Position numbers and translations under genes: made by a program
NCBI GenBank assembly: GCA_009691855.1
Contig: SIAI01000004.1
Location: 62,001-126,000 of the forward strand
Reading direction: 5' to 3'
DNA: 64,000 nt
From: Planctomycetota bacterium
GTDB lineage: Bacteria; Planctomycetota; UBA1135; GCA-002686595
The notes under the pieces: model-generated
Databases searched by the model: none
What the model saw: the letters and a program-made list of their open reading frames with translations, nothing else
Told to the model about the DNA's origin: nothing
Part shown: piece by piece, positions 16,418-25,270 of the stretch
How the letters are laid out: each line of letters begins with the position of its first letter
Position numbering within the stretch: position 1 is the stretch's first letter

Positions 16418-18211
16418 TCACAGCTCGGCCAGCTCCGCGCTCATGCGCTGGCGCTCCCAGGTCTCGCGGTACCAGCGCGAGCGCTCGAGCAGCTCCTCGT
16501 GGGTGCCCAGCGCCTCGGGCCTACCCTCGCGCAGCACCAGGATCTGCTCCGCCGCGCGCACCGTGCCCAGGCGGTGCGCGGCCACGACCACCGTGCGCCC
16601 GCGGCCGGCGCGGCGCAGGCTGGCCAGGAGCCGCGACTCGGTCTCGGTGTCGACGGCCGAGAGCGCGTCATCGAGGATCAGCACGCGCGGATCGCGCGCC
16701 AGCGCGCGCGCGATGCAGGTGCGCTGGCGCTGGCCGCCCGAGAGCGTGACGCCGCGCTCACCGATGAGCTGCTCCAGGCCGCTCGGGAAGGCGTTGACCT
16801 CGCTCGTCATCGCCACCTGCTCGACCAGCCCGCGCAGGGCGGCCTCGTCGAGCGGGCCATCGGCGCCGAACTCGAGGTTCGCGCGGTAGGTGTCGGAGAA
16901 CAGGAAGCTGTCCTGCGGCACGTAGGCGAGCGCGCCGCGCAGGCAGTCGAGCGTGAGGCTCTTGACCGGCACGCCGTCGAGGCGGATCTCGCCCTGGGCC
17001 TCGAACAGGCGTCCGAGCAGGTTGAGCAGCGTGCTCTTGCCCGAGCCCGTCGGTCCGACGACGCCGAGCGTCGTCCCCGCGGGGACGTCGAGCGTGATCC
17101 CGGTCAAGGCGGGGCGCGCGGCGCCGGCGTAGACGTAGCTCACTTCGCGCAGCGCGAGTGCGCCGGCGACGCTCGGCAGCGTGCGCGCGTCGTTCGCCTC
17201 GACGATCTCCGAGCGTTGATCCAGCACTTCGTCGATGCGCTGCGCGCTGGCCACGGCGCGCGGGAACAGGCCCGCGATCCAGCCCAGCGCGATCACCGGC
17301 CAGAAGACCTTGAAGCCGAGGTCGATGAACTTGAACAGGTCGCCCACCGCCAGCGTGCGATCGATCATGGCCCAGCCGCCGACCACCAGCACCGGCAGGA
17401 AGGCCAGGTCGTAGGACAGATGGATCCAGGCGTCCTGCAGGCCGCTCACGCGCGCCAGCTTCAGCTGGTGCGTGCGATTCGTCTCCGACACGGCGCGGAA
17501 GCGCGCGATCTCGTGGCGCACCAGGCCGTAACCCTTGACCACGCGCACGCCGGCGAAGCTTTCCTGCGCGCGCGCCGCGATCTCGGCCAGGCTCTCCTGC
17601 ACCGCGGTCGAGTGCCGCTGCAGCTTGGGCGTCATGATCATCATCGCCACCGTCACCAGCAGCAGCGGGAACGACATTGCCAGCGTGACTCCGGGCGAGA
17701 TGTGGAACAGCACCGCCAGGCTGCCCGGCACCATGAACAGCGAGCCGAGCACGTACATGCTCCCCGGCCCGATGAGCATGCGCACGTTCTCCACGTCCGA
17801 GGTCAGGCGGCTGATGATGTCGCCCGAGCGGCTCTGCACGTGGAAGGCGAGCGGCAGGCTCTCCAACTTGTCGAACAGTTCCTGCTTGAGCTCGGCCTCG
17901 ACCTTGCGCGAGACGCCCACGATCCACCAGCGCTGCAGGTAGCGGAACAGACCCTGCACCGCGGCCACGCCCAGGATCGCGAAGAACAGCCCCTTCAAGA
18001 AGGCCGGATCCTCCTCGGCCTGCAGACGCGTGAGCGCGTCGCCGAACCACAGCGTCAGGCGGATGTCGCACGCCGCCACCACAGGGATGCAGGCGACGCC
18101 GAACGCCAGCGCCCGGCGGTGGCGCAGGAAGCGCCGCACGAAACCGAGCAGCCGTCTCACGCGTTCGGGCTCTCGGGAAGGCGGCGGCTCATGGTGCAGC
18201 CGGGAGAGCAT
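16418..18211 (-). CDS. ABC exporter half-transporter with degenerate Walker B
   Basis: 597 residues from the ATG at 18211; a GGAG element lies ten bases upstream and the frame before it is not conserved. Six-helix permease domain, then ATPase: Walker A GPTGSGKST, signature LSGGQRQR intact, Walker B VLILDDALSAVD with Asp in place of the catalytic Glu. Heterodimeric exporters such as TM287/288 have exactly this split, one subunit losing the glutamate and the other the signature. The pair therefore should have one hydrolytic and one degenerate ATP site. First gene of a two-gene operon. Confidence 0.92.
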   Translation of the reverse strand: MLSRLHHEPPPSREPERVRRLLGFVRRFLRHRRALAFGVACIPVVAACDIRLTLWFGDALTRLQAEEDPAFLKGLFFAILGVAAVQGLFRYLQRWWIVGVSRKVEAELKQELFDKLESLPLAFHVQSRSGDIISRLTSDVENVRMLIGPGSMYVLGSLFMVPGSLAVLFHISPGVTLAMSFPLLLVTVAMMIMTPKLQRHSTAVQESLAEIAARAQESFAGVRVVKGYGLVRHEIARFRAVSETNRTHQLKLARVSGLQDAWIHLSYDLAFLPVLVVGGWAMIDRTLAVGDLFKFIDLGFKVFWPVIALGWIAGLFPRAVASAQRIDEVLDQRSEIVEANDARTLPSVAGALALREVSYVYAGAARPALTGITLDVPAGTTLGVVGPTGSGKSTLLNLLGRLFEAQGEIRLDGVPVKSLTLDCLRGALAYVPQDSFLFSDTYRANLEFGADGPLDEAALRGLVEQVAMTSEVNAFPSGLEQLIGERGVTLSGGQRQRTCIARALARDPRVLILDDALSAVDTETESRLLASLRRAGRGRTVVVAAHRLGTVRAAEQILVLREGRPEALGTHEELLERSRWYRETWERQRMSAELAEL

Positions 18212-18459
18212 AGGGACGGGCTCCACCCGGTGCGACCGCCGCTCGGGTCGCGCGGGCGCGGCTCCGAAGCAGAAAGTCTTCTGTAACGCGACGGGGGTCA
18301 CCCTGCTTCTTTTTCATGCAGAGGGCTTCCGCCGGTCGATCCCTTCCGGGAACCGGCCCCACCGGGAACTTCCGGGTGACCTGGCCTCGTCCATCACTAA
18401 CGGAAGGAGCCGCAGGGGTCGTAACGGGTTCCCACCGCCCGACCCCGCGCCTTCCACTC

Positions 18460-18861
18460 ATGGTCGCCTCGCCTCGCACCGACTCCTCCCTTTCCCCACG
18501 CCTGGCGCGAGGAAGACGTCCGCTCTGTCTGCTCACGACGCTCCATCCCGAGCGCGCGCTGTCGCGGGCGCTGGTCCAGCACCTCGCCGACGAGATGCCG
18601 GACCTGCGCTTCACGCTGAGGGAGGGGCCGGCGATCGACGTGCTATGGGTGTGCGGCTACGAGCGCGGCAACGGCCCGTTGATCCGCGAACTGCGCGAGC
18701 GCCATCCGCAGGCCGTGCTGGTGGTCACAGCGAAGGAGCCCGAAGAGCTGTGGGCCTCCGAGGTGCTGGCCGCAGGCGCCGACCACGCCTTCTCCTGGCC
18801 GGCAAACCTGCAGCGACTCGCGCGCGCCATGCGCATGAGCCCCGTTCGCCGACCGGCGTAG
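18460..18861 (+). CDS. Small protein with a CheY-like fold pattern, unknown
   Basis: 133 residues from the ATG at 18460. After a short basic start (RRPLCLLTTLHPERALSRAL) it alternates beta strands and helices like a receiver domain: PAIDVLWVCGYERGNGPLIR, AVLVVTAKEPEEL, AAGADHAFSWP. The residue where the phospho-acceptor aspartate should lie is Cys or Gly, so it would not be phosphorylated. The preceding 248 bp hold no gene. It may be co-transcribed with the HAD/kinase gene 24 bp downstream. The fold assignment is tentative. Confidence 0.5.
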   Translation: MVASPRTDSSLSPRLARGRRPLCLLTTLHPERALSRALVQHLADEMPDLRFTLREGPAIDVLWVCGYERGNGPLIRELRERHPQAVLVVTAKEPEELWASEVLAAGADHAFSWPANLQRLARAMRMSPVRRPA

Positions 18862-18884
18862 GACCGTATCCTCTCCGGCGCGCG

Positions 18885-20123
18885 ATGCGCCCGCTCTGCT
18901 TCGACGCCGTGGTCTTCGATCTCGACGGCACCCTGGTGGCGACCGACCGCTTCTGGATCGAATCCGCCGAGCGCGGCGCGGGGCGCGCGTTTCGTGCGCT
19001 GGGGCTGAGGCGAGTGATGCCCACGCCGCAGCAGTGGCTCTCGCTGGTCGGCCTGCCGCTGGAGGTAGGCTTCCGCTCGCTGTTCCCCGACCTCGCCGAC
19101 GCCGAGCGACGCGCGATCCTGGTGGCGTGCGTCGAGGAGGAGGAGGCCCTGCTGCGCTCGGGTGGCACGCCGGCCATGCCCGGCGCGCGTGAGGTCGTGG
19201 GCGAGCTGGCGCGGCGCGGGCTTGCGCTGGGCATCGCCTCGAATTGCCAGCAGTCGTACCTCGAGCACATGCTCGACGGCCTCGCTCTGCGGCCCCTTGT
19301 GCGCGGCGCGTACTGCCGCGAGAGCCCGGGCATCGACAGCAAGGCCGACATGCTGGCGCGCCTGCTGACCGAGTTCGGCACACGTAGCGCCGTGATGGTC
19401 GGCGACCGCTCCAGCGACCGCGACGCGGCCTGGGAGAACGGCATCCCGCACGTGCACTGCGCCTTCGGCTTCGCCCAGGGCGACGAAGCGGTCGAGGCCG
19501 AGGGCCGCATCGGCGCAATGGGCGAGCTGGTCTCGCTGCTCGAGCGCCGCGGGCGCTGGCTCGAGCACGCGCTCGAGCGCGTGGGCGCTCTGCAGCGCCC
19601 GGGGCTTCGCCTGGGTATCACCGGCGGGCCGTGCGCCGGCAAGACGCTCTTCGCGCGCGACGCGGCGCGGCGCATCGCCGAGCTGGGCTTGGCGGTGTCG
19701 GCGATCTCGCTGACCGAGTTCGCCCCGGCCGCCGGGGCGCCCACCAAGGACCCCCTGGAGGGCGTGCTGGACCTCGTGCGCCTGGAGCGCGAGCTCCTGC
19801 GGCCCCACGAGGCGGGCCAGGCCGTGACGCTCGAAGCGCCAGACCTCCTCGGGCAGCGCACGGTCCCGGCCGGTGCCGTGCTGCTGCTGGAGGGGCCCTA
19901 CCTCCTGGGAGCCAAGCTGCGCACGGGCCTCGAGCGCTTGATCCACCTCGACCTGCCCGAGACGGTGGCCTGGCGCCGCCTGCGCGGCCGGCAGCGCGGC
20001 GAGCTCAATCCCGAGCCGCTGCGCGAGGCCTTTGCCCAGCAGCGCGTCCTGGAGCGCACCTTTCCGCCGCGCGCCTGCGCCGACCTGGTGCTCGACGGCA
20101 CGAACCCGCTGGGCTCCGAGTGA
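18885..20123 (+). CDS. Fusion of HAD phosphatase and uridine-kinase-like P-loop protein
   Basis: 412 residues. Residues ~1-225 are a HAD hydrolase: motif I FDLDGTLVAT (Asp12, Asp14), motif II GIASNCQQS, motif IV MVGDRSSDRDAA. It resembles phosphoglycolate phosphatase and beta-phosphoglucomutase relatives. Residues ~243-412 form a P-loop kinase-like domain: Walker A GITGGPCAGKT, then VLLLEGPYLLG and a LID-like RRLRGRQRGE region, as in uridine kinase/phosphoribulokinase. Both active-site sets look complete. A phosphatase joined to a small-molecule kinase suggests a paired salvage or repair reaction; the substrates cannot be read from sequence. It precedes the omega-subunit gene. Confidence 0.8.
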   Translation: MRPLCFDAVVFDLDGTLVATDRFWIESAERGAGRAFRALGLRRVMPTPQQWLSLVGLPLEVGFRSLFPDLADAERRAILVACVEEEEALLRSGGTPAMPGAREVVGELARRGLALGIASNCQQSYLEHMLDGLALRPLVRGAYCRESPGIDSKADMLARLLTEFGTRSAVMVGDRSSDRDAAWENGIPHVHCAFGFAQGDEAVEAEGRIGAMGELVSLLERRGRWLEHALERVGALQRPGLRLGITGGPCAGKTLFARDAARRIAELGLAVSAISLTEFAPAAGAPTKDPLEGVLDLVRLERELLRPHEAGQAVTLEAPDLLGQRTVPAGAVLLLEGPYLLGAKLRTGLERLIHLDLPETVAWRRLRGRQRGELNPEPLREAFAQQRVLERTFPPRACADLVLDGTNPLGSE

Positions 20124-20258
20124 GCGCGCCGCGCCTCCGCCTTGGCGCACGCGCCGCCGTTCGCTAAGCTACGCGATCCGGCAGGCCACCCCGAACCCGT
20201 TCCACCCCGCGAGGGGATTCATGCGGTCCCGCTGCCTGCCCGAACCGCTGCGACGCCT

Positions 20259-20468
20259 ATGGACACCACCCTGCCTCAGCGCCTGCAGAAATCCGTTTCC
20301 GGCTCGTTCCACAAGACTGCGTTGCTCCAGAAGCGCGTGCGCGAGCTGATCCGCGGCGCCGCGCCGTTGATCGAGACGCGCGAGCAGAACCCGATCAAGA
20401 TCGCCTTCCTGGAGATGGAGCGCGGTCTGATCGAGCTCATCCCCGAAGAAGAGAAGCCGCTGCTGTAG
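20259..20468 (+). CDS. rpoZ: RNA polymerase omega subunit-like protein
   Basis: 69 residues from the ATG at 20259. The pattern FHKTALLQKRVRELIRGAAP, then KIAFLEMERGLIEL, matches the omega fold as it appears in planctomycetes, where the first helix replaces the usual xRFxLV motif. Omega assists assembly of the beta-prime subunit. The longer upstream open frame is Pro-rich and unlike omega, so this internal ATG is preferred. LpxK starts about 50 bp downstream. Identification rests on a short sequence, so confidence is moderate. Confidence 0.65.
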   Translation: MDTTLPQRLQKSVSGSFHKTALLQKRVRELIRGAAPLIETREQNPIKIAFLEMERGLIELIPEEEKPLL

Positions 20469-20516
20469 CAGGGGCCGCGGTTGGATCCCGCGCGCCGTCC
20501 CGGCAGCCTGCCGCCC

Positions 20517-21602
20517 ATGCCCGCGTGCGCCCGCTTCGATCAGCGCCTCGCGCGTCGCGGCGGGACGCTCGAGCTCCTGCACCTGCCGGCAGCGCTGTTC
20601 GCCGGGCTCGCGCGCCTGCGCGCGGTCGGCTACGAGCGCGGGTGGCTGCCCTGCGAGCGGGTGGACGCGCCGGTGATCTCGGTCGGCAACCTGAGCGCCG
20701 GCGGCACGGGCAAGACGCCCTTCGTGGCCATGCTGGTACGCGAACTCGCGCGCCGCGGTCTGCGGGCGGGGATCCTCTCGCGCGGCTACGGCGCCGAGCG
20801 CGGCGCTGCGCGCCATGAGAACGACGAGGCGCGCTGGTTCGCGCGCGCGCTGGAGGGCGTCGAGCTCGTGCAGGATCCGCAGCGCGTGCGCGGCGCGCGC
20901 GAGCTCGTCGCGCGCGGCGTCGACGTGATCGTGCTCGACGACGGCTTCCAGCACCGACGTCTGGCGCGCGACCTCGACCTCGTGCTGGTCGACGCCACGC
21001 GGCCGTGGGGGCTGCCGGCGCAGGGGGACGCGCCTGCGGTGCGCGCATGCTTGCCGCGCGGTCTCTTGCGCGAGCCGCCCACGGCCCTGGCGCGCGCCGA
21101 TGCGCTGGTGCTCACGCGCACGGACCAGCTCGCGGAGGCCGAACTCGCACGTCTGCGCGCCGAGCTCGCCGCGCTCGCCCCGGGCCGGCCGATCCTCGCC
21201 GCCGTGCACCGCGCGCGGCGCCTCGTCGATCCCGCGGGGCGCGCGCTCGCGCTCGCCGAGCTGGCCGGGCGCACGGTCGATCTGCTCAGCGCGCTCGGCA
21301 ACCCCGAGGCTTTCCAGCGCACCGTCGAAGGCCTCGGCGCGCGCATCGGAGAGCACCGCGTGTTCCCCGATCACCATCGCTACGTCGCCGCCGATCTCGC
21401 CGGGCTCGGCGCGGGCGAGCGCTGGCTGCTCACGAGCGAGAAGGACGCGGTCAAGCTGGAAGGGTTGGCGCGCGCCCACGTGCTGGGCGCGGAGCTCGAG
21501 CTGCTGGAGGGCGCCGCCGTGCTCGAAGCCCTGCTCGACGCCCTGCCACGCGCGCGCGCGCGGATCGAGCGCGCCGCGCTGCACGAGGGGTTGCATGGCT
21601 GA
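20517..21602 (+). CDS. lpxK: Tetraacyldisaccharide 4'-kinase
   Basis: 361 residues from the ATG at 20517; a TTG at 20481 in the same frame is possible. LpxK phosphorylates the 4' position of the lipid A disaccharide at the inner membrane. Diagnostic motifs: ISVGNLSAGGTGKTPFV (P-loop about residues 61-67), GILSRGYG, VIVLDDGFQHRRL, the DHHRY element and TSEKDAVKL. The N-terminal hydrophobic stretch LHLPAALFAGLARLR is the usual membrane-contact helix. Its last eight bases overlap the start of the acyltransferase gene, so the two lipid A steps are translationally coupled. Confidence 0.93.
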   Translation: MPACARFDQRLARRGGTLELLHLPAALFAGLARLRAVGYERGWLPCERVDAPVISVGNLSAGGTGKTPFVAMLVRELARRGLRAGILSRGYGAERGAARHENDEARWFARALEGVELVQDPQRVRGARELVARGVDVIVLDDGFQHRRLARDLDLVLVDATRPWGLPAQGDAPAVRACLPRGLLREPPTALARADALVLTRTDQLAEAELARLRAELAALAPGRPILAAVHRARRLVDPAGRALALAELAGRTVDLLSALGNPEAFQRTVEGLGARIGEHRVFPDHHRYVAADLAGLGAGERWLLTSEKDAVKLEGLARAHVLGAELELLEGAAVLEALLDALPRARARIERAALHEGLHG

Positions 21603-22620
21603 GGCACGCGCCGACGAATCGCGCTCCTGGCCGGTCGATTGGCAGCCGGTCGAGGGCGACTCGGACGGCTTCTTCAGCCGCCTGGCGACCCTGGCCGTGC
21701 GCGGCGCCCTGGCCGGGGCGATCCGACTGCCGGAGGGCGCGCGCGCGGCGCTGCTCTCGGGCCTCGCGCGGCTCGCCATGTGCATCGAGCGCCGGCGCGT
21801 GCGCGCGGCGCACGACTTCCTGCGCCAGGCGCTGGGCGAGCTCGAGCCCGCCGATCTCGCGCGGCGCACGTGCGCTGCCTACGCGCAGCTCTTCCAAGTG
21901 ACGCTCGACACCGAGCGCTTCTTCGCCGAGGTGCCGCTCGCGCGCGTGCTCGAGCACGTCGAACTCGTCGTCAGCCCCGCGGCGCGCGCCGTGTTCGACT
22001 CGAAGCGCGGTTGCCTGGTGGTGGGCGCGCACCTCGGCAACTGGGAGATCGGGCTGACCGCGCTGGTCGCCTCCGGGTGGCACCCGGTGTACGGCGTGGC
22101 CAAGCCGCCGCGCAACCGCTCGCTGTCGCGCCTGCTGCAGGCGAGTCGCGAGCGCCACGGCGTGCGCATCCTCTCGCGCAAGGGCTCGATGGCGGCCGCG
22201 CCGGCGGTGCTCAAGGCCGGCGGCGTGATCGGCATGATCCTGGACCAGCGCACCAGCGGGCGCGCCCTCCTGGCGCCGTTCTTCGGGCGTCTGGCGCGCT
22301 GCGAGCGCGCTCCCGGCGTGCTCCTGAAGCGCCAGCGCGTGCCGATCGTGATGGCCACGTGCCTCATGGCCGAGCGTTCCCTGCACTTCCGCCTGGAGCT
22401 CGGCACCGTGCTCGATCCCGCGCAGTGGGGCGCGCGTCCGGTGGAGGAGATCGTCGCGCGCATCAACCAGGAGTTCGAGCGCACGATCCGTGCGCACCCC
22501 GAGCAGTACGTGTGGATCCACGACCGCTACCGCGACACGCCGCGCGCGCTCGAGGCCGGTGCGGCGCCGCGCATGGCGCGCGGAGCGACGGCGGCGAACG
22601 AAGGCGGACAAGAAGAGTGA
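21595..22620 (+). CDS. LpxL/HtrB-like lysophospholipid or lipid A acyltransferase
   Basis: 341 residues from the ATG at 21595, inside the lpxK coding end. Family core: LVVGAHLGNWEIGLTAL near residues 138-154 (the H-x4-E catalytic pair), GVAKPPRNRSLSRLLQASRE, LKAGGVIGMILDQRT and YVWIHDRYRD near the end. The family adds secondary acyl chains to Kdo-lipid A. Coupling to LpxK supports a lipid A role. The C-terminal ~20 residues are a basic low-complexity tail. An alternative is an acyltransferase acting on phosphatidylinositol-like mannosides, but the LPS context favours LpxL-type activity. Confidence 0.88.
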   Translation: MAEARADESRSWPVDWQPVEGDSDGFFSRLATLAVRGALAGAIRLPEGARAALLSGLARLAMCIERRRVRAAHDFLRQALGELEPADLARRTCAAYAQLFQVTLDTERFFAEVPLARVLEHVELVVSPAARAVFDSKRGCLVVGAHLGNWEIGLTALVASGWHPVYGVAKPPRNRSLSRLLQASRERHGVRILSRKGSMAAAPAVLKAGGVIGMILDQRTSGRALLAPFFGRLARCERAPGVLLKRQRVPIVMATCLMAERSLHFRLELGTVLDPAQWGARPVEEIVARINQEFERTIRAHPEQYVWIHDRYRDTPRALEAGAAPRMARGATAANEGGQEE

Positions 22621-22703
22621 GCGGAAGTCCGGCAGACGTTTTCTTCGCCCCGCGGCCGTGGCTACACTCCGGCCGCTCCAGCGCGTGGGCCCTCGCGGCC
22701 GAC

Positions 22704-22708
22704 AGGAG
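22704..22708 (+). promoter_or_regulatory. Ribosome binding site of hldD
   Basis: The sequence aggag lies six bases before the ATG at 22715 and selects this start over several upstream in-frame codons. Confidence 0.7.
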
Positions 22709-22714
22709 CGACCC

Positions 22715-23677
22715 ATGATCCTCGTCACTGGCGGCGCCGGCTTCATCGGCTCGAACCTGGTCCGCGGCCTGAACCGCCGCGGCATCGAGGACATCCTGGT
22801 GGTGGACGACCTGGAGCAGGGCGTCAAGCACAAGAACCTCAACGCGCTGCGCTTCAAGGACTTCCTCGACTACCGCGACTTCGAGGCGCGCCTCGACTCC
22901 TTCCGCTCGACGAAGTTCGAGGCCATTTTCCACCAGGGCGCCTGCTCGGACACCACCGAGCAGAACGGGCGCTTCATGCTGCGCGTCAACTACGAGTACT
23001 CGAAGACGCTGCTCGCCTTCGCGCAGGGGCGCTGCCCGTTCCTGTACGCCTCCTCGGCCTCGGTCTACGGCGATGGCAAGCGCGGCTTCCGCGAGGAGGA
23101 AGCGTGCGAGGAGCCGCTCAACGTCTACGCCTTCTCGAAGTTCTTGTTCGACCGCCACGTGCGCACGCTGCTCCCCGCGGCGCGCACACAGGTCGCCGGC
23201 GTGCGCTATTTCAACGTGTACGGCCCGCAGGAGAACCACAAGGGCAAGATGGCCTCGGTGGTGTTTCACTTCCACCAGCAGCTCACGGCCGGCAAGCCCC
23301 TGTCGATCTTCGAGGGCTCGGAGACCTTCCGTCGCGACTTCGTGTTCGTCGACGACGCGGTGGAGCTCAACCTGTGGCTGTGGGAGCACCCCGGCGTCTC
23401 CGGCATCTTCAACTGCGGCACGGGCCAGGCCGATAGCTTCCTCGCGCTCGCGCAGGCGACGGCGAGGCACTATCCGCTCGCGCGCATCGAGCGCATCCCG
23501 TTCCCCGACGAGCTGCGCGGCAAGTACCAGGACTACACCCAGGCCGACCTCACCGCGCTGCGCCACGCCGGCTGCGCGCACGAGTTCACGCCGCTGGCGG
23601 AGGGCGTGAGCGCGTACGTCGCGCTGCTGAAGCAGGACGGCGGCCACCATCGCGCGCCGCAGCCGGTGCACGCATGA
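22715..23677 (+). CDS. hldD: ADP-L-glycero-D-manno-heptose 6-epimerase
   Basis: 320 residues, the usual length. SDR fold: NAD(P)-binding GGAGFIGS at 6-13, the family-specific HQGACSDTTE loop at 73-82, YASSASVYGDG at 111-121, and the catalytic Y138-x3-K142. It epimerises ADP-D-glycero- to ADP-L-glycero-D-manno-heptose, the donor for inner-core LPS. The start is supported by a ribosome binding site. The stop overlaps the hldE start by four bases (ATGA), giving a two-gene heptose operon. Confidence 0.95.
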   Translation: MILVTGGAGFIGSNLVRGLNRRGIEDILVVDDLEQGVKHKNLNALRFKDFLDYRDFEARLDSFRSTKFEAIFHQGACSDTTEQNGRFMLRVNYEYSKTLLAFAQGRCPFLYASSASVYGDGKRGFREEEACEEPLNVYAFSKFLFDRHVRTLLPAARTQVAGVRYFNVYGPQENHKGKMASVVFHFHQQLTAGKPLSIFEGSETFRRDFVFVDDAVELNLWLWEHPGVSGIFNCGTGQADSFLALAQATARHYPLARIERIPFPDELRGKYQDYTQADLTALRHAGCAHEFTPLAEGVSAYVALLKQDGGHHRAPQPVHA

Positions 23678-25179
23678 ACGAACGCGAACTCGCCACGCGC
23701 CTCGAGAACCTGCCGCGCCCGCGCGTCCTGATCGTCGGCGACCTGATCCTCGACCGCTACGTGTGGGGCCAGGTCGAGCGCATCTCGCCCGAGGCGCCGA
23801 TCCCGGTGCTGGCCGCGCGCGCGACCGAGGCGCGCCTGGGCGGCGCCGGAAACGTGGCCGCCAACCTGCGCGCGATGGAGGCCGAGGTCGAAATCCTGGG
23901 CGTGCTGGGCGCCGACGAGCGCGGCGCGAACCTCCTCGAGCTGTTGCACAAGATCGGCGTCGAGCATGCGGGCCTGCTGCGCCTCGCCGACCGACCCACG
24001 ACCGAGAAGACGCGCATGCTCGGCTCCGGCGCGCAGATGCTACGCGTGGACTGGGAGGACGCGCGCGCGCTGTCCGCCGCCGACGCGGCGCGGCTGGTGC
24101 AGGGCCTCGAAGCGCGCGTGCGGCGCGCCGGCGCCGTGGTGCTCTCCGACTACGGCAAGGGCGTGCTGTGCGATGACGTGCTGCGCGTGGTGATCGAGGT
24201 CGCGAAGAAGTGCGGCGTGCCCGTGCTGGTGGACCCGAAGGGCTCGGACTACGCGCGCTACCACGGGGCGACGCTGCTCACGCCCAACCGCAAGGAGGCC
24301 GAGGAGGCGCTGCACCGCCGGCTCCCGAAGCTCGCCGACATGTCCCAGGCCGTGCGCGATCTGATCCAGACGGCGGGCGTCGAGGCGGCGGTGATCACGC
24401 TCGGCCCGGACGGCATGTACTACCTCTTCGCGCGCGGCGGCGCGCACGCCGGCGAGGCGAGCGAGGGCCACGTCGGCACGGTTGCGCGCGCGGTGTTCGA
24501 CGTCACCGGCGCGGGCGACACGGTGATCGCGCACCTCGCGCTGGGCCTCGCCGCCGGGCTCGAATTCGAGGCCTGCGTGCACCTCGCCAACCAGGCGGCC
24601 GGGATCGTGGTCGGCAAATCCGGCGCGGCCTCGGTCACGCGCGCCGAGCTCGCCGCCGTGCTCGACCGCGGCGCGAAGGACCCGGGCTCGGTGTGCACGC
24701 GCGCCGAGCTCACGCGCCGCATCGCCGGATGGCGCGCCGAGAAGCAGCGCGTTGTGTTCACCAACGGCTGCTTCGACGTGCTGCACGCCGGCCACGTGGC
24801 CTACCTGCGCGAGGCGCGCTCGAACGGCGACGTGCTGGTCGTCGGCGTGAACGACGACGCCTCGGTGAAGCGCCTGAAGGGCGACGGGCGCCCGATCAAC
24901 CCGCTGGCCGACCGCATGACCGTGCTGGCCGCGCTGCAGATGGTCGATGCCGTGACCTCGTTCGCCGACGACACGCCGCTCGAGCTGGTGCAGTTCGTCA
25001 CCCCCGACGTGCTCGTCAAGGGCGAGGACTGGGCCGACAAGGGCGTCGTCGGCCGCGAGTGGGTCGAGCGCCACGGCGGCAAGGTCGTGCTGGCGAAGAT
25101 GCTGCCGGGCCGCTCGACGAGCGCGATCGTGGAGAAGATGCGCGCGCCGGCCGCGACTCCGCCGACGCGCAAGAGCTGA
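23674..25179 (+). CDS. hldE: Bifunctional heptose 7-phosphate kinase / heptose 1-phosphate adenylyltransferase
   Basis: 501 residues. The N-terminal ribokinase-like kinase (about 1-325) has VGDLILDRYVWG, ARLGGAGNVAANL and the anion-hole motif VTGAGDTVIA. The C-terminal nucleotidyltransferase (about 355-500) has TNGCFDVLHAGHVAYL, NDDASVKRLKGDGRP and GRSTSAIVEK. It makes ADP-D-glycero-beta-D-manno-heptose, which HldD then epimerises; the two genes overlap. A second, split copy of these two activities is encoded at 49.9-51.4 kb. Confidence 0.95.
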   Translation: MNERELATRLENLPRPRVLIVGDLILDRYVWGQVERISPEAPIPVLAARATEARLGGAGNVAANLRAMEAEVEILGVLGADERGANLLELLHKIGVEHAGLLRLADRPTTEKTRMLGSGAQMLRVDWEDARALSAADAARLVQGLEARVRRAGAVVLSDYGKGVLCDDVLRVVIEVAKKCGVPVLVDPKGSDYARYHGATLLTPNRKEAEEALHRRLPKLADMSQAVRDLIQTAGVEAAVITLGPDGMYYLFARGGAHAGEASEGHVGTVARAVFDVTGAGDTVIAHLALGLAAGLEFEACVHLANQAAGIVVGKSGAASVTRAELAAVLDRGAKDPGSVCTRAELTRRIAGWRAEKQRVVFTNGCFDVLHAGHVAYLREARSNGDVLVVGVNDDASVKRLKGDGRPINPLADRMTVLAALQMVDAVTSFADDTPLELVQFVTPDVLVKGEDWADKGVVGREWVERHGGKVVLAKMLPGRSTSAIVEKMRAPAATPPTRKS

Positions 25180-25270
25180 GCGCCGCGCGCAACCCAGCTC
25201 GAACGTCCGTCCGCCAGGAACAGCCAGCGGAGCGGAGCGCGGCCGAGGCGACCCGAGGAACAATGGAGCC

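Noticed and set aside
14594..18286. A very long plus-strand open frame antisense to the two ABC exporter genes
   Set aside because: Its residues are mostly Arg, Ala, Gln, His and Glu with no domain pattern, as happens opposite GC-rich genes. The minus-strand frames have complete ABC motifs.
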